Counted from the first letter of the stretch, positions 1 to 8,526 are shown. The stretch is DNA of 33,283 nucleotides from an uncultured Croceicoccus sp. (GCF_947496385.1 NZ_CANMCP010000016.1:1-33283), one strand, 5' to 3'. The notes: generated by a model not told the origin, from the letters alone. A program made the numbers and translations.

Positions 1-123
1 CGTGCGCCTTGATCAATCAGGCACCGCCACATCGCCGTCCGAACAACACGAAGCGGTAGCCTCATGAATAGGACGGGTTAGCAAGTTCGCTCGACATTCT
101 CCCAGTTCCCAGATCGGAAGCGT

Positions 124-339
124 TCAATGGACCTTGCTTGCAATCCAATGTTCGATATCGTCCTCGGTCCAAGCTACGACACGGCCCCCAAGATGGACTG
201 GTTTGGGAAAATTCCCGTGAGCTATCCAGCGGTAAATCGTCGAGCGACCAAGTCCGGTCCGATGCTGAACCTCCCTTATCCTGAGTAGACGAGTCGGTTG
301 CTCGGGCACCTCGACCTGATGAATTGTGAATTCAGACAT
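124..339 (-). CDS. AlpA-family transcriptional regulator
   Basis: 71-residue protein. Nearly its whole length is the AlpA/MerR-like winged helix-turn-helix: LLRIREVQHRTGLGRS, then TIYRWIAHGNFPKP, then a GRVVAWTEDDIEHWI segment. This matches the phage/mobile-element AlpA family, small DNA-binding activators that often control excision or transfer genes. I chose the ATG at 339 because the longer reading frame adds 26 residues that overlap the upstream gene and look non-coding. The start overlaps the end of the XRE-like gene by 8 bases, so the two are probably one operon. The target is unknown; the nearby transfer operon and the element's own control region are reasonable guesses. Confidence 0.85.
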   Translation of the reverse strand: MSEFTIHQVEVPEQPTRLLRIREVQHRTGLGRSTIYRWIAHGNFPKPVHLGGRVVAWTEDDIEHWIASKVH

Positions 340-823
340 TGGATGACTCCCGCTCGCCAGAAAAGAAATTGCCGAGGAACTCGTCCTTGCGCTCAAGTTC
401 AGCGACGTGATCGGCAAGCATCCTTGCGACCCTGTTCGCCGTTCCTTTCGCCCACCGCGATTTCACATCGCCAACATTGTCACCAAGAGATCGCTGTAAT
501 GCTTGCGGAAACTCCGCGCTGAACTCCTCTAAGAACTCAGCCAGGTCCGATTGCAACCAGTCGATTGCCTGGTCCTCTCCGCAAACCAGGAACAGCAGCA
601 GGTGCGCACGGGGCGCAACGCGGCTCGCTTCGAGTACACGAAGGGCTTCGCCCACGGTTGCCGAGCGCTCCCCTTGCAAGACACGCCGCAGGGCATCCTT
701 GTGAAGTCGCGCATCGGCAGCAACATCGCACTTGGCCCGCCCGCTCGCATCCACTGCGGCAGTCAAAAGGCGGGCCAGTCCGAGGCGAATCCGTTCCTCT
801 GAGTATTCTGTTTCGTCAGTCAC
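332..823 (-). CDS. XRE-like helix-turn-helix regulator
   Basis: 163 residues from a GTG start at 823. That start has a good ribosome binding site (AGAAGGGAG, about 6 bases upstream); the longer TTG-started frame to 850 does not. An N-terminal region carries a lambda-repressor-like helix-turn-helix (around CDVAADARLHKDALRRVLQGE), followed by a helical region rich in Leu, Glu and Asp with no catalytic motif I recognise. It precedes and overlaps an AlpA-type gene. The pair sits beside the transfer operon and reads away from it, so it is probably a regulator of the conjugative element. Its own upstream region holds TAGGAA motifs. The specific family is not recognised. Confidence 0.7.
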   Translation of the reverse strand: MTDETEYSEERIRLGLARLLTAAVDASGRAKCDVAADARLHKDALRRVLQGERSATVGEALRVLEASRVAPRAHLLLFLVCGEDQAIDWLQSDLAEFLEEFSAEFPQALQRSLGDNVGDVKSRWAKGTANRVARMLADHVAELERKDEFLGNFFSGERESSNV

Positions 824-881
824 GAACGACTCCCTTCTGCAATCACTCAAGGTTCGACTCGAGAGCTAGAGCGAAGGACGG

Positions 882-899
882 ATGTAGGAAAACGAAAAG
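882..899. repeat. 18-base motif, copy 1 (also at 32991-33008)
   Basis: ATGTAGGAAAACGAAAAG occurs here and, identically, at 32991-33008. Each copy lies upstream of a minus-strand operon start (the regulator genes here, traD-traI there). A shorter form, ATGTAGGAAA, is present in reverse complement at 1109-1118 before the plus-strand tra operon. In all three places the motif therefore has the same orientation relative to transcription, as expected of a shared regulator site or promoter element. Confidence 0.75.
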
Positions 900-1108
900 A
901 ACATAAATGGAACAGATAGGAAGCATCGAATCGCTTCAGCCCGATGATTCGCGCAAAATCCGGTCGCCAAATCTCAAATCCCGGCAACCTGCGCTCAGAA
1001 TACGACAAACACCGCGCATAATCCCACCGTGCTAGCGCGCGATCCGGCCTCGCCTGCGCGATTTGTCGCTTTTTGCTTGGTCACACGCCGCAATCTTGCG
1101 CCGCCCCA

Positions 1109-1118
1109 TTTCCTACAT
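1109..1118. promoter_or_regulatory. TTTCCTACAT motif upstream of tra operon
   Basis: Reverse complement of the ATGTAGGAAA core shared with 882-891 and 32991-33000. It lies about 80 bases before the pilin start codon. It may be an operator, or part of the promoter (TACATC as a weak -10), for the transfer operon. Confidence 0.5.
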
Positions 1119-1123
1119 CGCTG

Positions 1124-1198
1124 CTCCGGTTGAAGGAAAGAACATACAGCGAACACGAAACTCGCTGTTGTCGATCAACCAACCGGAGTTTTCCTTCA
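1124..1198 (+). promoter_or_regulatory. Structured leader of pilin mRNA with sequestered Shine-Dalgarno
   Basis: CTCCGGTT (1124-1131) is fully complementary to AACCGGAG (1181-1188), which contains the pilin gene's ribosome binding site GGAG. TGAAGGAAA (1131-1139) is fully complementary to TTTCCTTCA (1190-1198), which runs into the ATG. Between them lies a 7-base-pair hairpin (1146-1152 with 1162-1168, 9-base loop). The two long pairings are interleaved (A-B-A'-B'), so they form a pseudoknot or exclude each other. Either would affect translation initiation of traA. Confidence 0.55.
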
Positions 1199-1512
1199 TG
1201 ACCACCAAGACCCTGACCCGTTCCACGCCGCGGATGCGCGACTACATGGTGCCCGCGGCACTGGCGCTCGCGATTGCGGGTGCCGCCTATGCCGGTGCCG
1301 ATACGACCTTCGATCCGGCGCTCACCATGTTCACCGACTTCCTCGAAGGCTCGGGCGGCAAGATCATCACCGTGCTCTCGCTGGCGGGCGGCCTGATCGC
1401 GCTTGCTTCGGGACGTTTCGCGCTCGGCCAGGTGGCCGTGCCCGTAGGCGTCGGGATCGGTGTCGGCACCGGCGTTCCGATCGTCACCTCTGTCGTGACC
1501 GCGGTCATCTGA
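1198..1512 (+). CDS. traA: Type IV secretion pilin TraA (MPF_F)
   Basis: 104 residues. An N-terminal signal segment with a basic start (MTTKTLTRSTPRMRDY) and hydrophobic core ends at a likely signal peptidase site after AAYA. The roughly 70-residue mature part has two hydrophobic helices separated by the short basic-flanked loop ASGRFALGQ, the layout of F-type pilins. After cleavage the subunit would sit in the inner membrane and polymerise into the conjugative pilus. The ATG at 1198 is chosen because GGAG lies 9 bases upstream and the signal peptide begins there. It is the first gene of the tra operon, directly followed by traL, as in F. Assignment is by architecture and context more than by sequence identity. 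Confidence 0.85.
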   Translation: MTTKTLTRSTPRMRDYMVPAALALAIAGAAYAGADTTFDPALTMFTDFLEGSGGKIITVLSLAGGLIALASGRFALGQVAVPVGVGIGVGTGVPIVTSVVTAVI

Positions 1513-1546
1513 CGCGTTCCTCGCGGTTCACGACAGGGAGGGCGGC

Positions 1547-1834
1547 ATGGCCGACAGGTATATGGTTCCACGGCGGCTCGACGATCCGGAGCTTATCGGC
1601 TTCTGGACCGTGGACGAGTTTGCGGGGATGCTGATCCCCTTTGCCTGGGGCATCCTCACGCAGCACATCATCATCGGCACTGGCCTTTCGGTCATAGCCT
1701 GGTTCGGCCTGCGGAAGGCGAAGTCAGGTAACAAGGGCGCGAAGCTGGTGCATGCTGCCTACTGGTACCTGCCGGGGTCATTCCTCGGATTGAAAGCCAC
1801 GCCGCCCTCCCATTGCCGCCTGCTCGCAGGCTGA
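1547..1834 (+). CDS. traL: Conjugal transfer pilus assembly protein TraL
   Basis: 95 residues with the TraL pattern: an N-terminal YMVPRRLDDPELIGFWTVDE motif, a hydrophobic segment around residues 25-50, and a second hydrophobic stretch near YWYLPG. TraL is a small inner-membrane protein (VirB3-like) needed for F-pilus assembly. A strong ribosome binding site (AGGGAGG) precedes the ATG. It sits 34 bases after traA and 13 before traE, in canonical order. The last dozen residues are less typical of the family. Confidence 0.9.
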   Translation: MADRYMVPRRLDDPELIGFWTVDEFAGMLIPFAWGILTQHIIIGTGLSVIAWFGLRKAKSGNKGAKLVHAAYWYLPGSFLGLKATPPSHCRLLAG

Positions 1835-1847
1835 GGGGAGGAAACCG

Positions 1848-2414
1848 ATGCAATCCGAATTCGCGCACGAACAGGCCCAGCGTCATCTTGCCCAGCGCAA
1901 CCGCTTTGCCGCGCTGGTGGGCGTGCTCGGCGTCACCAGCCTCATCGGCATCGGCGCCGCCGTCACCGGCGACGAGGCGATCGTGCTGGTCCCGATTACT
2001 GCCGAGACGCTGACTGTCTCGAGCGGCGGGGTGGACGCGCATTATCTCGAGCTCGTCACGCGCGACACCGCGTTGATACTGCTCAATCGTGCGCCCGAAA
2101 GCCTCGACTACTGGATGGAGCAGATCCTCAAAGTGGCCGATCCGGCAGCGCACGGTCGTCTCAAGGCCGAGCTGGTTGCCATTGTCGAGGAGCAACGCGG
2201 CTCGGACATCAGCCAGGCCTTCGTCATCCGCGCAATGGAGGTCGACACCAAGGCGCTGACCTCGACGGTCAGCGGCACGCTCAAGACCTTTGTCGGCGCG
2301 CAGGTGATCGCGAGCCAGGAGCGCAGCTTCACATTCCGCTGGTCGCGGCGGGGGCTCAGCCTCGCGCTCACCGGCTTCGAACAGAATTCAACTCCAGAGG
2401 ACCATGACCAATGA
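1848..2414 (+). CDS. traE: Type IV secretion protein TraE (VirB5/VirB8-type)
   Basis: 188 residues, normal for TraE. A short cytoplasmic N-terminus rich in Gln, His and Arg leads into one transmembrane helix (about 22-42), then a periplasmic domain with the TraE pattern ending in FTFRWSRRGLSLALTGFE. TraE is the VirB8-like inner-membrane component that links the pilus machinery to the core complex. Its stop overlaps the traK start by 4 bases (ATGA). It lies between traL and traK as in the F plasmid. Confidence 0.9.
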   Translation: MQSEFAHEQAQRHLAQRNRFAALVGVLGVTSLIGIGAAVTGDEAIVLVPITAETLTVSSGGVDAHYLELVTRDTALILLNRAPESLDYWMEQILKVADPAAHGRLKAELVAIVEEQRGSDISQAFVIRAMEVDTKALTSTVSGTLKTFVGAQVIASQERSFTFRWSRRGLSLALTGFEQNSTPEDHDQ

Positions 2415-3226
2415 ACCTCCTCAGCAATCCAGCCTCCGCCGTGCTTGCCGCAACCGGTCTCGGGCTTTTCAGCGTAGGCGCGCGCCAACGCCGCGATGTC
2501 GCCTTGAAACTCGCCGGCCTGACCGCGCTCGGGCTTGCGTTCGTGCCGACGCCCGCGCTGGCCGACCAGTTCATCGAGGCGAGCGATGGCTCGACGATCG
2601 ACTGCGAACTGGCGCGCGGTGAGCTCACCCGTATCGCGCTTATCGAGGACGGTTTTGCCAATGTCTCGAAGATCGCCAGCGGCTTTCCCTATAACGACTT
2701 TCAGGTGACGCATGAGCCGGTGCGCGGCGACATCTATATCTCGGTCCCGCCGCAATATGCCTCGGACCGGATCAGCTTCTTCGCCACCAGCCAGGCGGGC
2801 CATGTCTACAAATTCGCCTGCCGCCTTGGCGGCAATGAAGCGACCCAGCTCTTTATCACCAATCCCGCACTTGCCCGTAGCGAAGCGAAAGAATGGCAGG
2901 CAAGTGCAAGTGCGTCGGACAATGCCATCCGGCTGATCGAAGCAATGGCGAGCGATGCGGTCCTGCCTGGCTTTGCCGCGCGCGCCGAACTGTCGCGACC
3001 GCGCCGCACCGGTTCGATCGAAGTGCAGCAGGTCGCGCAATATGACGGCGCCGAGCTAACCGGCCAGCGCTTCCTGATCCGCAATCTTGGCGGCGAAGCA
3101 CTGGACCTTGCCAGCGAACGCGAAGCCCCTGCAGGCGCGCTCGCCTTTGCCTATGGCCGCGAGAGCCTCGCTCCCGGCGAAGCGACCAGCGCCTTCCTTG
3201 TCTTTGCAGCAGGAGGGCTCGAGTGA
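2411..3226 (+). CDS. traK: Type-F secretin-like protein TraK
   Basis: 271 residues. TraK is the VirB9-like outer-membrane core component, a periplasmic beta-rich protein that binds TraV and TraB. The sequence has an unusually long N-terminal region of about 50 residues before a signal-peptide-like core (LAGLTALGLAFVPTPALA, cleavage before DQ). The mature part then has the TraK-type pattern from GSTIDCELARGELTRIAL onward. No later start codon would give a shorter signal sequence, so the long leader appears real. The C-terminal third, rich in beta strands, ends in FLVFAAGGLE. It overlaps traE by 4 bases and traB by 1. Confidence 0.88.
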   Translation: MNLLSNPASAVLAATGLGLFSVGARQRRDVALKLAGLTALGLAFVPTPALADQFIEASDGSTIDCELARGELTRIALIEDGFANVSKIASGFPYNDFQVTHEPVRGDIYISVPPQYASDRISFFATSQAGHVYKFACRLGGNEATQLFITNPALARSEAKEWQASASASDNAIRLIEAMASDAVLPGFAARAELSRPRRTGSIEVQQVAQYDGAELTGQRFLIRNLGGEALDLASEREAPAGALAFAYGRESLAPGEATSAFLVFAAGGLE

Positions 3227-4542
3227 TGGCCGAGGCAGACGACACCAGGGGCAAAAGCGAAACCCGCCCGACCGAACCCAGGGACGCAGGGCGCAAGGAC
3301 ACGCGGCGCAATCTCAATGCCAATATTGCGCAGCGGCAGAAGCTGTTGCTCGCCGGAATTGGCGGCGTGGCACTGCTGGCCGGGGCCTGGTTCATCCTTG
3401 ACGATGACGACAGTGCCTCCGCTGGCAGCGAGGGCGTCGCCAGCATCGACACCGGCGGTCTCGTCAATCGCAACCTCTCGCAGCGCGAGTTCGTCGCCAC
3501 CTATGGCAACCGGCTCGATGCGCAGGGCCGCGCCATCAAGGACCTGCAGGATACCCAGCTCCCGCGCCCCGAGATCGAGCAGGAATTGGAAGCCATGCGC
3601 GCCGAGAACGCGCGGATGATGAGCGACGGGCAGGTCGCGATCGATGCGATCTCGGCGGAGAATGCGGCGCTGAGGACCGAACTCGAGCGCTCGCGCGAAG
3701 CGGTACCTGCTGCGCCTATCATGCCGCCGCCTGCCTACGGGCCCGGCGTGACACCGCCCGGCGAGAGCAATGGCAATGCTATCCCTGCTGCCGCGCGAGC
3801 CGGTGGGCTCGACATGCTGACCTTTGGCGAACGCACACCCGCGAACGCGCGGCCCGCCGCTGCCGAACGCGCGCCAGCGCTGATGCTCGAAGCAAGCCGC
3901 GATTACCTGCCGCCCAATTCCTATGCTCCGGCGCGCGTCATCGTCGGGGTCGATGCCTCGACCGGGGTTGCCAGCCAGACCGATCCGTTGCCCGTGGTCC
4001 TCAGGATCACCGGCCCTGCGCGCTCGGTCATGCGCGGGAACGAACTGCTCTCGACCGATATCACCGGCTGCCTCGTCAATGGCGCGGCGCGCGGCGATCT
4101 CTCGGCGGAGAAGGTCTATGTCCAGCTGGTGCGCATGACCTGCGCCCAGCCCGGCGGCCGCTATGCGGTCTCCGAGGTCAAGGGCTTCATCGCCTTTGCC
4201 GGCAAGTCGGGCGTGCGCGGCCGCGTCGTCAGCCGCGAAGGCAGCCTTGTCAGCCAGGCGCTGCTTGCAGGGATCGTTGGCGGGTTCGGGCGCGGGTTCT
4301 CCGCCAATGCCAACGGCATTTTCACCGGTCAGGTCGGAGCCAATGGCCAGCGCGAGGCGCTCTCGCCAACCGATATCCTTGCCGGCGGCATCGGACAGGG
4401 CGCGGGCGAAGCGGCCGATACGGTCAGCCGCTACCTCATCGAACGCGCCGAACAATACCAACCAGTCGTCGAGATGCCGACCGGCATCGAGGTCGAGATC
4501 GTCTTTCTCGACGGCGTCCATGTCAGGAGCACACCCCAATGA
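3226..4542 (+). CDS. traB: VirB10-like core complex protein TraB
   Basis: 438 residues from the ATG at 3226; a GTG one codon upstream is also possible. AGGAGG at 3211-3216 serves either. The order is: a charged cytoplasmic N-terminus, one membrane helix (about residues 40-58, LLLAGIGGVALLAGAWFIL), a coiled coil (about 95-150, Glu- and Ala-rich), a Pro-rich linker, and the C-terminal TrbI/VirB10 beta-barrel domain. The VSQALLAGIVGGFGRGF stretch fits the outer-membrane antenna. TraB spans both membranes and couples ATPase energy to the outer-membrane pore. The stop overlaps the next gene by 4 bases. Confidence 0.92.
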   Translation: MAEADDTRGKSETRPTEPRDAGRKDTRRNLNANIAQRQKLLLAGIGGVALLAGAWFILDDDDSASAGSEGVASIDTGGLVNRNLSQREFVATYGNRLDAQGRAIKDLQDTQLPRPEIEQELEAMRAENARMMSDGQVAIDAISAENAALRTELERSREAVPAAPIMPPPAYGPGVTPPGESNGNAIPAAARAGGLDMLTFGERTPANARPAAAERAPALMLEASRDYLPPNSYAPARVIVGVDASTGVASQTDPLPVVLRITGPARSVMRGNELLSTDITGCLVNGAARGDLSAEKVYVQLVRMTCAQPGGRYAVSEVKGFIAFAGKSGVRGRVVSREGSLVSQALLAGIVGGFGRGFSANANGIFTGQVGANGQREALSPTDILAGGIGQGAGEAADTVSRYLIERAEQYQPVVEMPTGIEVEIVFLDGVHVRSTPQ

Positions 4543-5402
4543 ACTTTTCCGAGAACCAGCCCGGCCTCAAGGCCCGCCTCGCCCACGTCGCTATTGCCGC
4601 GAGCAGCGCAGCCGCAGTCCTGACCGTTGGCGTCAGCGCGGTCACCGCCATGCCCGCAACCGCACAGGATCTGGCCAGCGAAGTCGCCGAGGCGCTGCAA
4701 CTGCGGCTACCCAAGACGCCGATCGACGAGATCGCCTGCGACCGGTTCGGTCCCTGGTGCGAGGTCGTCTCGGGCGAGACGCTGTTCTATATCGACAAGA
4801 GCGCGCGCTACCTGCTGGTCGGGCGTCTCTACGACATGGAAGAGCGGCGCGATGTCACCGCCTCGCGGCTGCTCGAACTCAACCCCGACCTGATCGCGGC
4901 AGGCGCAGCGCGCGCCAACCCGTCTGCAAATGAAAATGCGGCCGTCGCGCCGGTTGCGGACACAGTCAATCTTTCCACCCTGCCCGCCGAAGGCGCAATT
5001 CATTGGGGGAACAAAAAGGGTCCAAAGCTTATCGTCTTCTCCGATTTCCAGTGCGGCTATTGCCGTCGCCTGACAGGTGAACTCGGCAAGGCGGGTGTGC
5101 TGGTCGAGGAACGACCGATCTCCATCCTCGGCCAAACAAGCCGCCGCCTTGCCGAGACCGTGATCTGCGCCAGTGATCCGGCAAGCGCGCTCCACCAGGC
5201 TTATGAAGGCGCGCTCGATCCGAGCGGGGCAAGCTGTGCCGAGACGCGTGGGCTCGATGCCAACGAGGCCTTCGCGCGCGCCAATGGGTTTGCAGGAACC
5301 CCGGTCATCGTGCGCGCAAGCGATGGTGCGGTGCTTCACGGCTACCGCGATGCGGCCACGCTGCGCGAGTTTGCAGCCCACACGAAGGAGCAGCGCAAAT
5401 GA
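4539..5402 (+). CDS. DsbC-like thiol:disulfide isomerase in tra operon
   Basis: 287 residues. After an N-terminal export signal (about residues 11-42) comes a small domain with Cys at 67 and 74. A thioredoxin fold follows from about 160, with FSDFQCGYC (active-site cysteines 172 and 175) and a TP cis-proline at 254-255. This is the DsbC/DsbG layout, although the usual dimerisation domain is diverged. Such proteins fold disulfide-rich transfer proteins in the periplasm. Here TraU, TraN and TraH, all Cys-rich, are plausible clients. It is coupled to traB and traV by 4-base overlaps, and homologues at this position are common in non-F MPF_F systems. Confidence 0.85.
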   Translation: MNFSENQPGLKARLAHVAIAASSAAAVLTVGVSAVTAMPATAQDLASEVAEALQLRLPKTPIDEIACDRFGPWCEVVSGETLFYIDKSARYLLVGRLYDMEERRDVTASRLLELNPDLIAAGAARANPSANENAAVAPVADTVNLSTLPAEGAIHWGNKKGPKLIVFSDFQCGYCRRLTGELGKAGVLVEERPISILGQTSRRLAETVICASDPASALHQAYEGALDPSGASCAETRGLDANEAFARANGFAGTPVIVRASDGAVLHGYRDAATLREFAAHTKEQRK

Positions 5403-5968
5403 GCGCGCTCTCGTATATGCGCGCACCGGGCCTTGCCTTGCTCATGCTGACGGGCGGCTGCTCGACGCTAGGCGGCAATGTGTCGGGCGACTTTGCCTGC
5501 CGCGCGCCCGAAGGGTCGTGCGCACCGACAACGCTGATCGATGCTGCGGCCACCGGGATCGATGCGCAGGTAAATGCAGTGCCAGTACCGGCAACAGCGC
5601 CCACAAACGCGAGCGGCCAGAGCCTGCGGATCGTGCTAGCCGGCTATCGCGACGAAGCAGGCCGCACGCACGAGGCGCGCGTGGTCCATGTAACCCTGCC
5701 CAAACCGGCAGGCGCAAACTGGCGCGTGCCGCAGCGCACGGGCGAGGTCCTGCGCGCGATTGGCAACTCGATCGAAGCATCCAACGATGCACGATCGAAC
5801 GCTTCCACCCACACCTCCGAGCACATGCCGGACGTGCTGCTTCCCCCCTGGCAGCACGTTCCGGCAGAGCCCGGCGCTGACGCGCCGGCAACAGGGGCAC
5901 CCGGCGCCGAGCAGGCAGCCCGCGTCCGGGTGCCCCACCCTTCCCAGACCCAAGGAGACGAGGAATGA
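5399..5968 (+). CDS. traV: Outer-membrane lipoprotein TraV
   Basis: 189 residues. The N-terminus is a lipoprotein signal: hydrophobic ALLMLTGGC with lipidated Cys at 21. It is followed by the Cys-containing FACRAPEGSC motif typical of TraV. The rest is Ala/Pro-rich and low in predicted structure, ending in a Pro-rich tail. TraV anchors the TraK-TraB core to the outer membrane (VirB7-like role). Both ends overlap neighbouring genes by 4 bases. Confidence 0.85.
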   Translation: MSALSYMRAPGLALLMLTGGCSTLGGNVSGDFACRAPEGSCAPTTLIDAAATGIDAQVNAVPVPATAPTNASGQSLRIVLAGYRDEAGRTHEARVVHVTLPKPAGANWRVPQRTGEVLRAIGNSIEASNDARSNASTHTSEHMPDVLLPPWQHVPAEPGADAPATGAPGAEQAARVRVPHPSQTQGDEE

Positions 5969-8526
5969 ACCTCTCTTTCGCTGCTGCGCGCGACGCGCTC
6001 ATGGCAGGCCTGTTCGCCGATACTGACCGCGCCGAGAAGGGTGCTGCGCATTTCGCGCTCGACATGCTTTCCGACTGGCTTCCATACCGCGTCTATGACG
6101 AGCGCGCGGGGCTCTACCGCAACCGTGCCTCGAAAGGCTTCGTGCTCGAAGTGACGCCGCTTGTCGGGGCGGACGAGCGCACCGGCGAGATCCTCGGGCA
6201 GTTCTTCTCCGAAGGCCTGCCGCCCGGTGCCTGCCTGCAGGTGCTCAACTTCGCCTCGCCCAGGATCGGCAATGTCGTGGCCCCCTGGTTTGCGCCGCGC
6301 TACGAACAGGGCGGGATCTACGAAGCCATCGCCAGGGCCCGCACGAGCCGGTTCTACGATCTCGTTTGGCAGTCAGGGAGCGCGCATGCACCGTTCCATG
6401 CGCGCAGCAGCCGTCTGGTCGTCTCCCTGGGCGTACCGGTACCGGGCAGTATCAGCGATGCGGAGCTAACCGAATGCCGCGAAGGCCTGCTCGGCATGCT
6501 CCATTCACTGGGCCTGCACGCCGCGCCGCTTGAACCCGCTGGACTTCTCGCGCTCATCGACGAACTGACCTCGCCCACCACGGCGCGCGAGCCCGACCGG
6601 ATCGACTGGAACCCGCACGAGACGTTGGATGTGCAAGCCATCCGCCGCGATATCGAACTCGAGGTCGAGGACGACCGGCTGATCTTGCGCACCGAGCGCT
6701 TCCGCGAGACCGGACGCGACCGGCAGGGCGTGCCGCAGGTTGGTGAATGCTATCCCGACCGCTTTGACTTGCGCCACTATGCCTTCCGCACCGCGCCCGA
6801 ACGCTGGGCGCCGTGGGAATGCGCGCGGCTGATCGGCGATATGTTCACCGACAAGCTGCGCTTCCCCTGTCCTGCCGCCACCATGCTGTGCCTCGTCTAT
6901 CCCGACCAGGAAGCCGCCGCCGCGCGAGCGGGCTACAAGTTCATGCGCACGACCAGCCTTGCCGATACCAAGAGCGCGCGCTTCCTGCCGCGTCTTGGCG
7001 AGCAGTCGGCCGAATGGAAGCACGTCCAGGCCGAGCTCCAGGAAGGCAAGAAGCTGGTCAGGCTCTTCTACGGGCTCACCACCTATTCGCCGCTCGGCGA
7101 AGGCGATGCCCACGAACGAGTGGTGAAGGCCATCTACAAGGCGGCAGGCTGGGATCTTGCCGACGAACGCTTCCTGCAATTGCAGGGTCTGGTCGCGGCC
7201 TTCCCGCTGAGCCTTGCCGACGGCCTCTCGGCGGACATGACGCGTTTGAAGCGCCTTCGCACCATGCTCTCGACCACGGCCGCCAATATCGCGCCGATGC
7301 AGGGCGAGTATCTCGGCGGCCCCGTCCCGCACCTGCTGCTCGTGGGCAGGCGCGGCCAGCCCTTCTTCTGGTCGCCGTTCGAGAACGGGGCGGGCAACCA
7401 CAACATTGCGATCTGCGGCAAGTCGGGTTCGGGCAAGTCGGTGCTGCTGCAGGAGCTTTGCGCCGCCCTGCGCGGCGCAGGCGCCAAGGTCGTCGTCATC
7501 GATGACGGGCGCAGCTTCGAGCATTCGGTGAAGCTGCAGGGCGGGCGTTTCGTCGAGTTTACGCTGGCCTCGGGGTTCTCCCTCAATCCCTTTTCGCTGA
7601 TCGACGATGTCCGCGCCGAAGTCGACGAGGATTACCGGCTCGATTGCTTTGCCATGGTGAAAGCGATCGTCGGGCAGATGGCGCGGCCCAGTACCGCGCC
7701 TTCGGACACCGAACGCGGCCTTATTGACAAGGCGATTGCGCAGGTCTGGGCGAGCCTTGGCAGTGGCGGATCGATCGACGATGTCGCCCTTGCCTTGCAC
7801 GAAGGTGAGAACGAGACCGGCAAGGAGCTGGCGCTCGCCATCGCCCCCTTCTGCCGCGGCGGCAGCTATGCCGGGTTCTTTTCCGGCAAGGCTAGCTTTG
7901 CCTTCGACGATGATTTCACCGTCTTCGAGATGAGCGATCTCGCAAGCCGCGAGGAACTCAGGAGCGTGGTCCTCTCGGCGATCATGTTCATGACTGGCCA
8001 GGCGATGACGCGCTCATCGCGGTCTACCAGGAAGCTGCTGCTGATCGACGAGGCCTGGGCCATGCTCAAGGGCGGCTCGATGGGCGAGTTCGTCGAGACC
8101 TATGCCCGCACCGCGCGCAAATATGGCGGCGCGCTCGCTACCGCTACGCAGTCCTTGAACGACTATTACAAGTCCGACGGTGCGCGCGCCGCGCTCGAGA
8201 ACAGCGACTGGATGCTGGTGCTCCAGCAGAAACCCGAGACCATTGCCGATTTTCGAAAAGAGGCGCGCCTCGACATGGACGACCGCACCGAGACGCTGAT
8301 CCGCAGCCTAAAGCGCTCAGGGTCCGAATACAGCGAGCTCTATATCAAGGGCCCCGAGGTCGAAGCGGTGGGACGGCTCGTGCTCGACCCGCTCTCGGCA
8401 ACGATCTTCTCCTCCGATCCCGACACCTACGCCGCGATCCATAGCCATGTCGAAAGCGGCATGCCGCTCGACAAGGCCATCGCGCTCGTCGCCGGCCGCC
8501 CTGACGTTCTTGGGGGAGAGGCATGA
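5965..8526 (+). CDS. traC: Type IV secretion ATPase TraC (VirB4-like)
   Basis: 853 residues, normal for TraC. An N-terminal TraC_F/VirB4-type domain (about 1-440) precedes a RecA-like motor domain. That domain has Walker A GKSGSGKS at 485-492, followed by VIDDGRSFEHSVKLQGG, and Walker B LLLIDE at 691-696 (then AWAMLKGGSMGEFVE). The sequence also has the conserved ATATQSLNDYY segment. TraC is the peripheral inner-membrane ATPase that powers pilus assembly. It is the largest and least ambiguous gene of the operon, coupled by 4-base overlaps on both sides. Confidence 0.97.
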   Translation: MNLSFAAARDALMAGLFADTDRAEKGAAHFALDMLSDWLPYRVYDERAGLYRNRASKGFVLEVTPLVGADERTGEILGQFFSEGLPPGACLQVLNFASPRIGNVVAPWFAPRYEQGGIYEAIARARTSRFYDLVWQSGSAHAPFHARSSRLVVSLGVPVPGSISDAELTECREGLLGMLHSLGLHAAPLEPAGLLALIDELTSPTTAREPDRIDWNPHETLDVQAIRRDIELEVEDDRLILRTERFRETGRDRQGVPQVGECYPDRFDLRHYAFRTAPERWAPWECARLIGDMFTDKLRFPCPAATMLCLVYPDQEAAAARAGYKFMRTTSLADTKSARFLPRLGEQSAEWKHVQAELQEGKKLVRLFYGLTTYSPLGEGDAHERVVKAIYKAAGWDLADERFLQLQGLVAAFPLSLADGLSADMTRLKRLRTMLSTTAANIAPMQGEYLGGPVPHLLLVGRRGQPFFWSPFENGAGNHNIAICGKSGSGKSVLLQELCAALRGAGAKVVVIDDGRSFEHSVKLQGGRFVEFTLASGFSLNPFSLIDDVRAEVDEDYRLDCFAMVKAIVGQMARPSTAPSDTERGLIDKAIAQVWASLGSGGSIDDVALALHEGENETGKELALAIAPFCRGGSYAGFFSGKASFAFDDDFTVFEMSDLASREELRSVVLSAIMFMTGQAMTRSSRSTRKLLLIDEAWAMLKGGSMGEFVETYARTARKYGGALATATQSLNDYYKSDGARAALENSDWMLVLQQKPETIADFRKEARLDMDDRTETLIRSLKRSGSEYSELYIKGPEVEAVGRLVLDPLSATIFSSDPDTYAAIHSHVESGMPLDKAIALVAGRPDVLGGEA

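Larger units (their letters stand above)
824..1197. promoter_or_regulatory. Divergent control region before regulator and tra operons
   Basis: 374 bases without a credible gene, between the minus-strand XRE/AlpA genes and the plus-strand pilin gene. It holds TAGGAA-type motifs at 885-891 and 917-923 and, on the opposite strand, at 1109-1115. It also holds a leader with complementary segments at 1124-1198. A short frame continuing upstream of the pilin ATG (from 1063) is judged non-coding. I could not assign -35/-10 boxes with confidence. Confidence 0.6.

Noticed and set aside
1-123. Possible gene end or RNA at the left edge
   Set aside because: No credible reading frame, tRNA fold or repeat seen in these 123 bases.
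3151-4539. 462-codon open frame on the minus strand
   Set aside because: Antisense to traB; composition typical of shadow frames.
6505-7800. 431-codon open frame on the minus strand
   Set aside because: Antisense to traC, which covers the interval with an intact ATPase.
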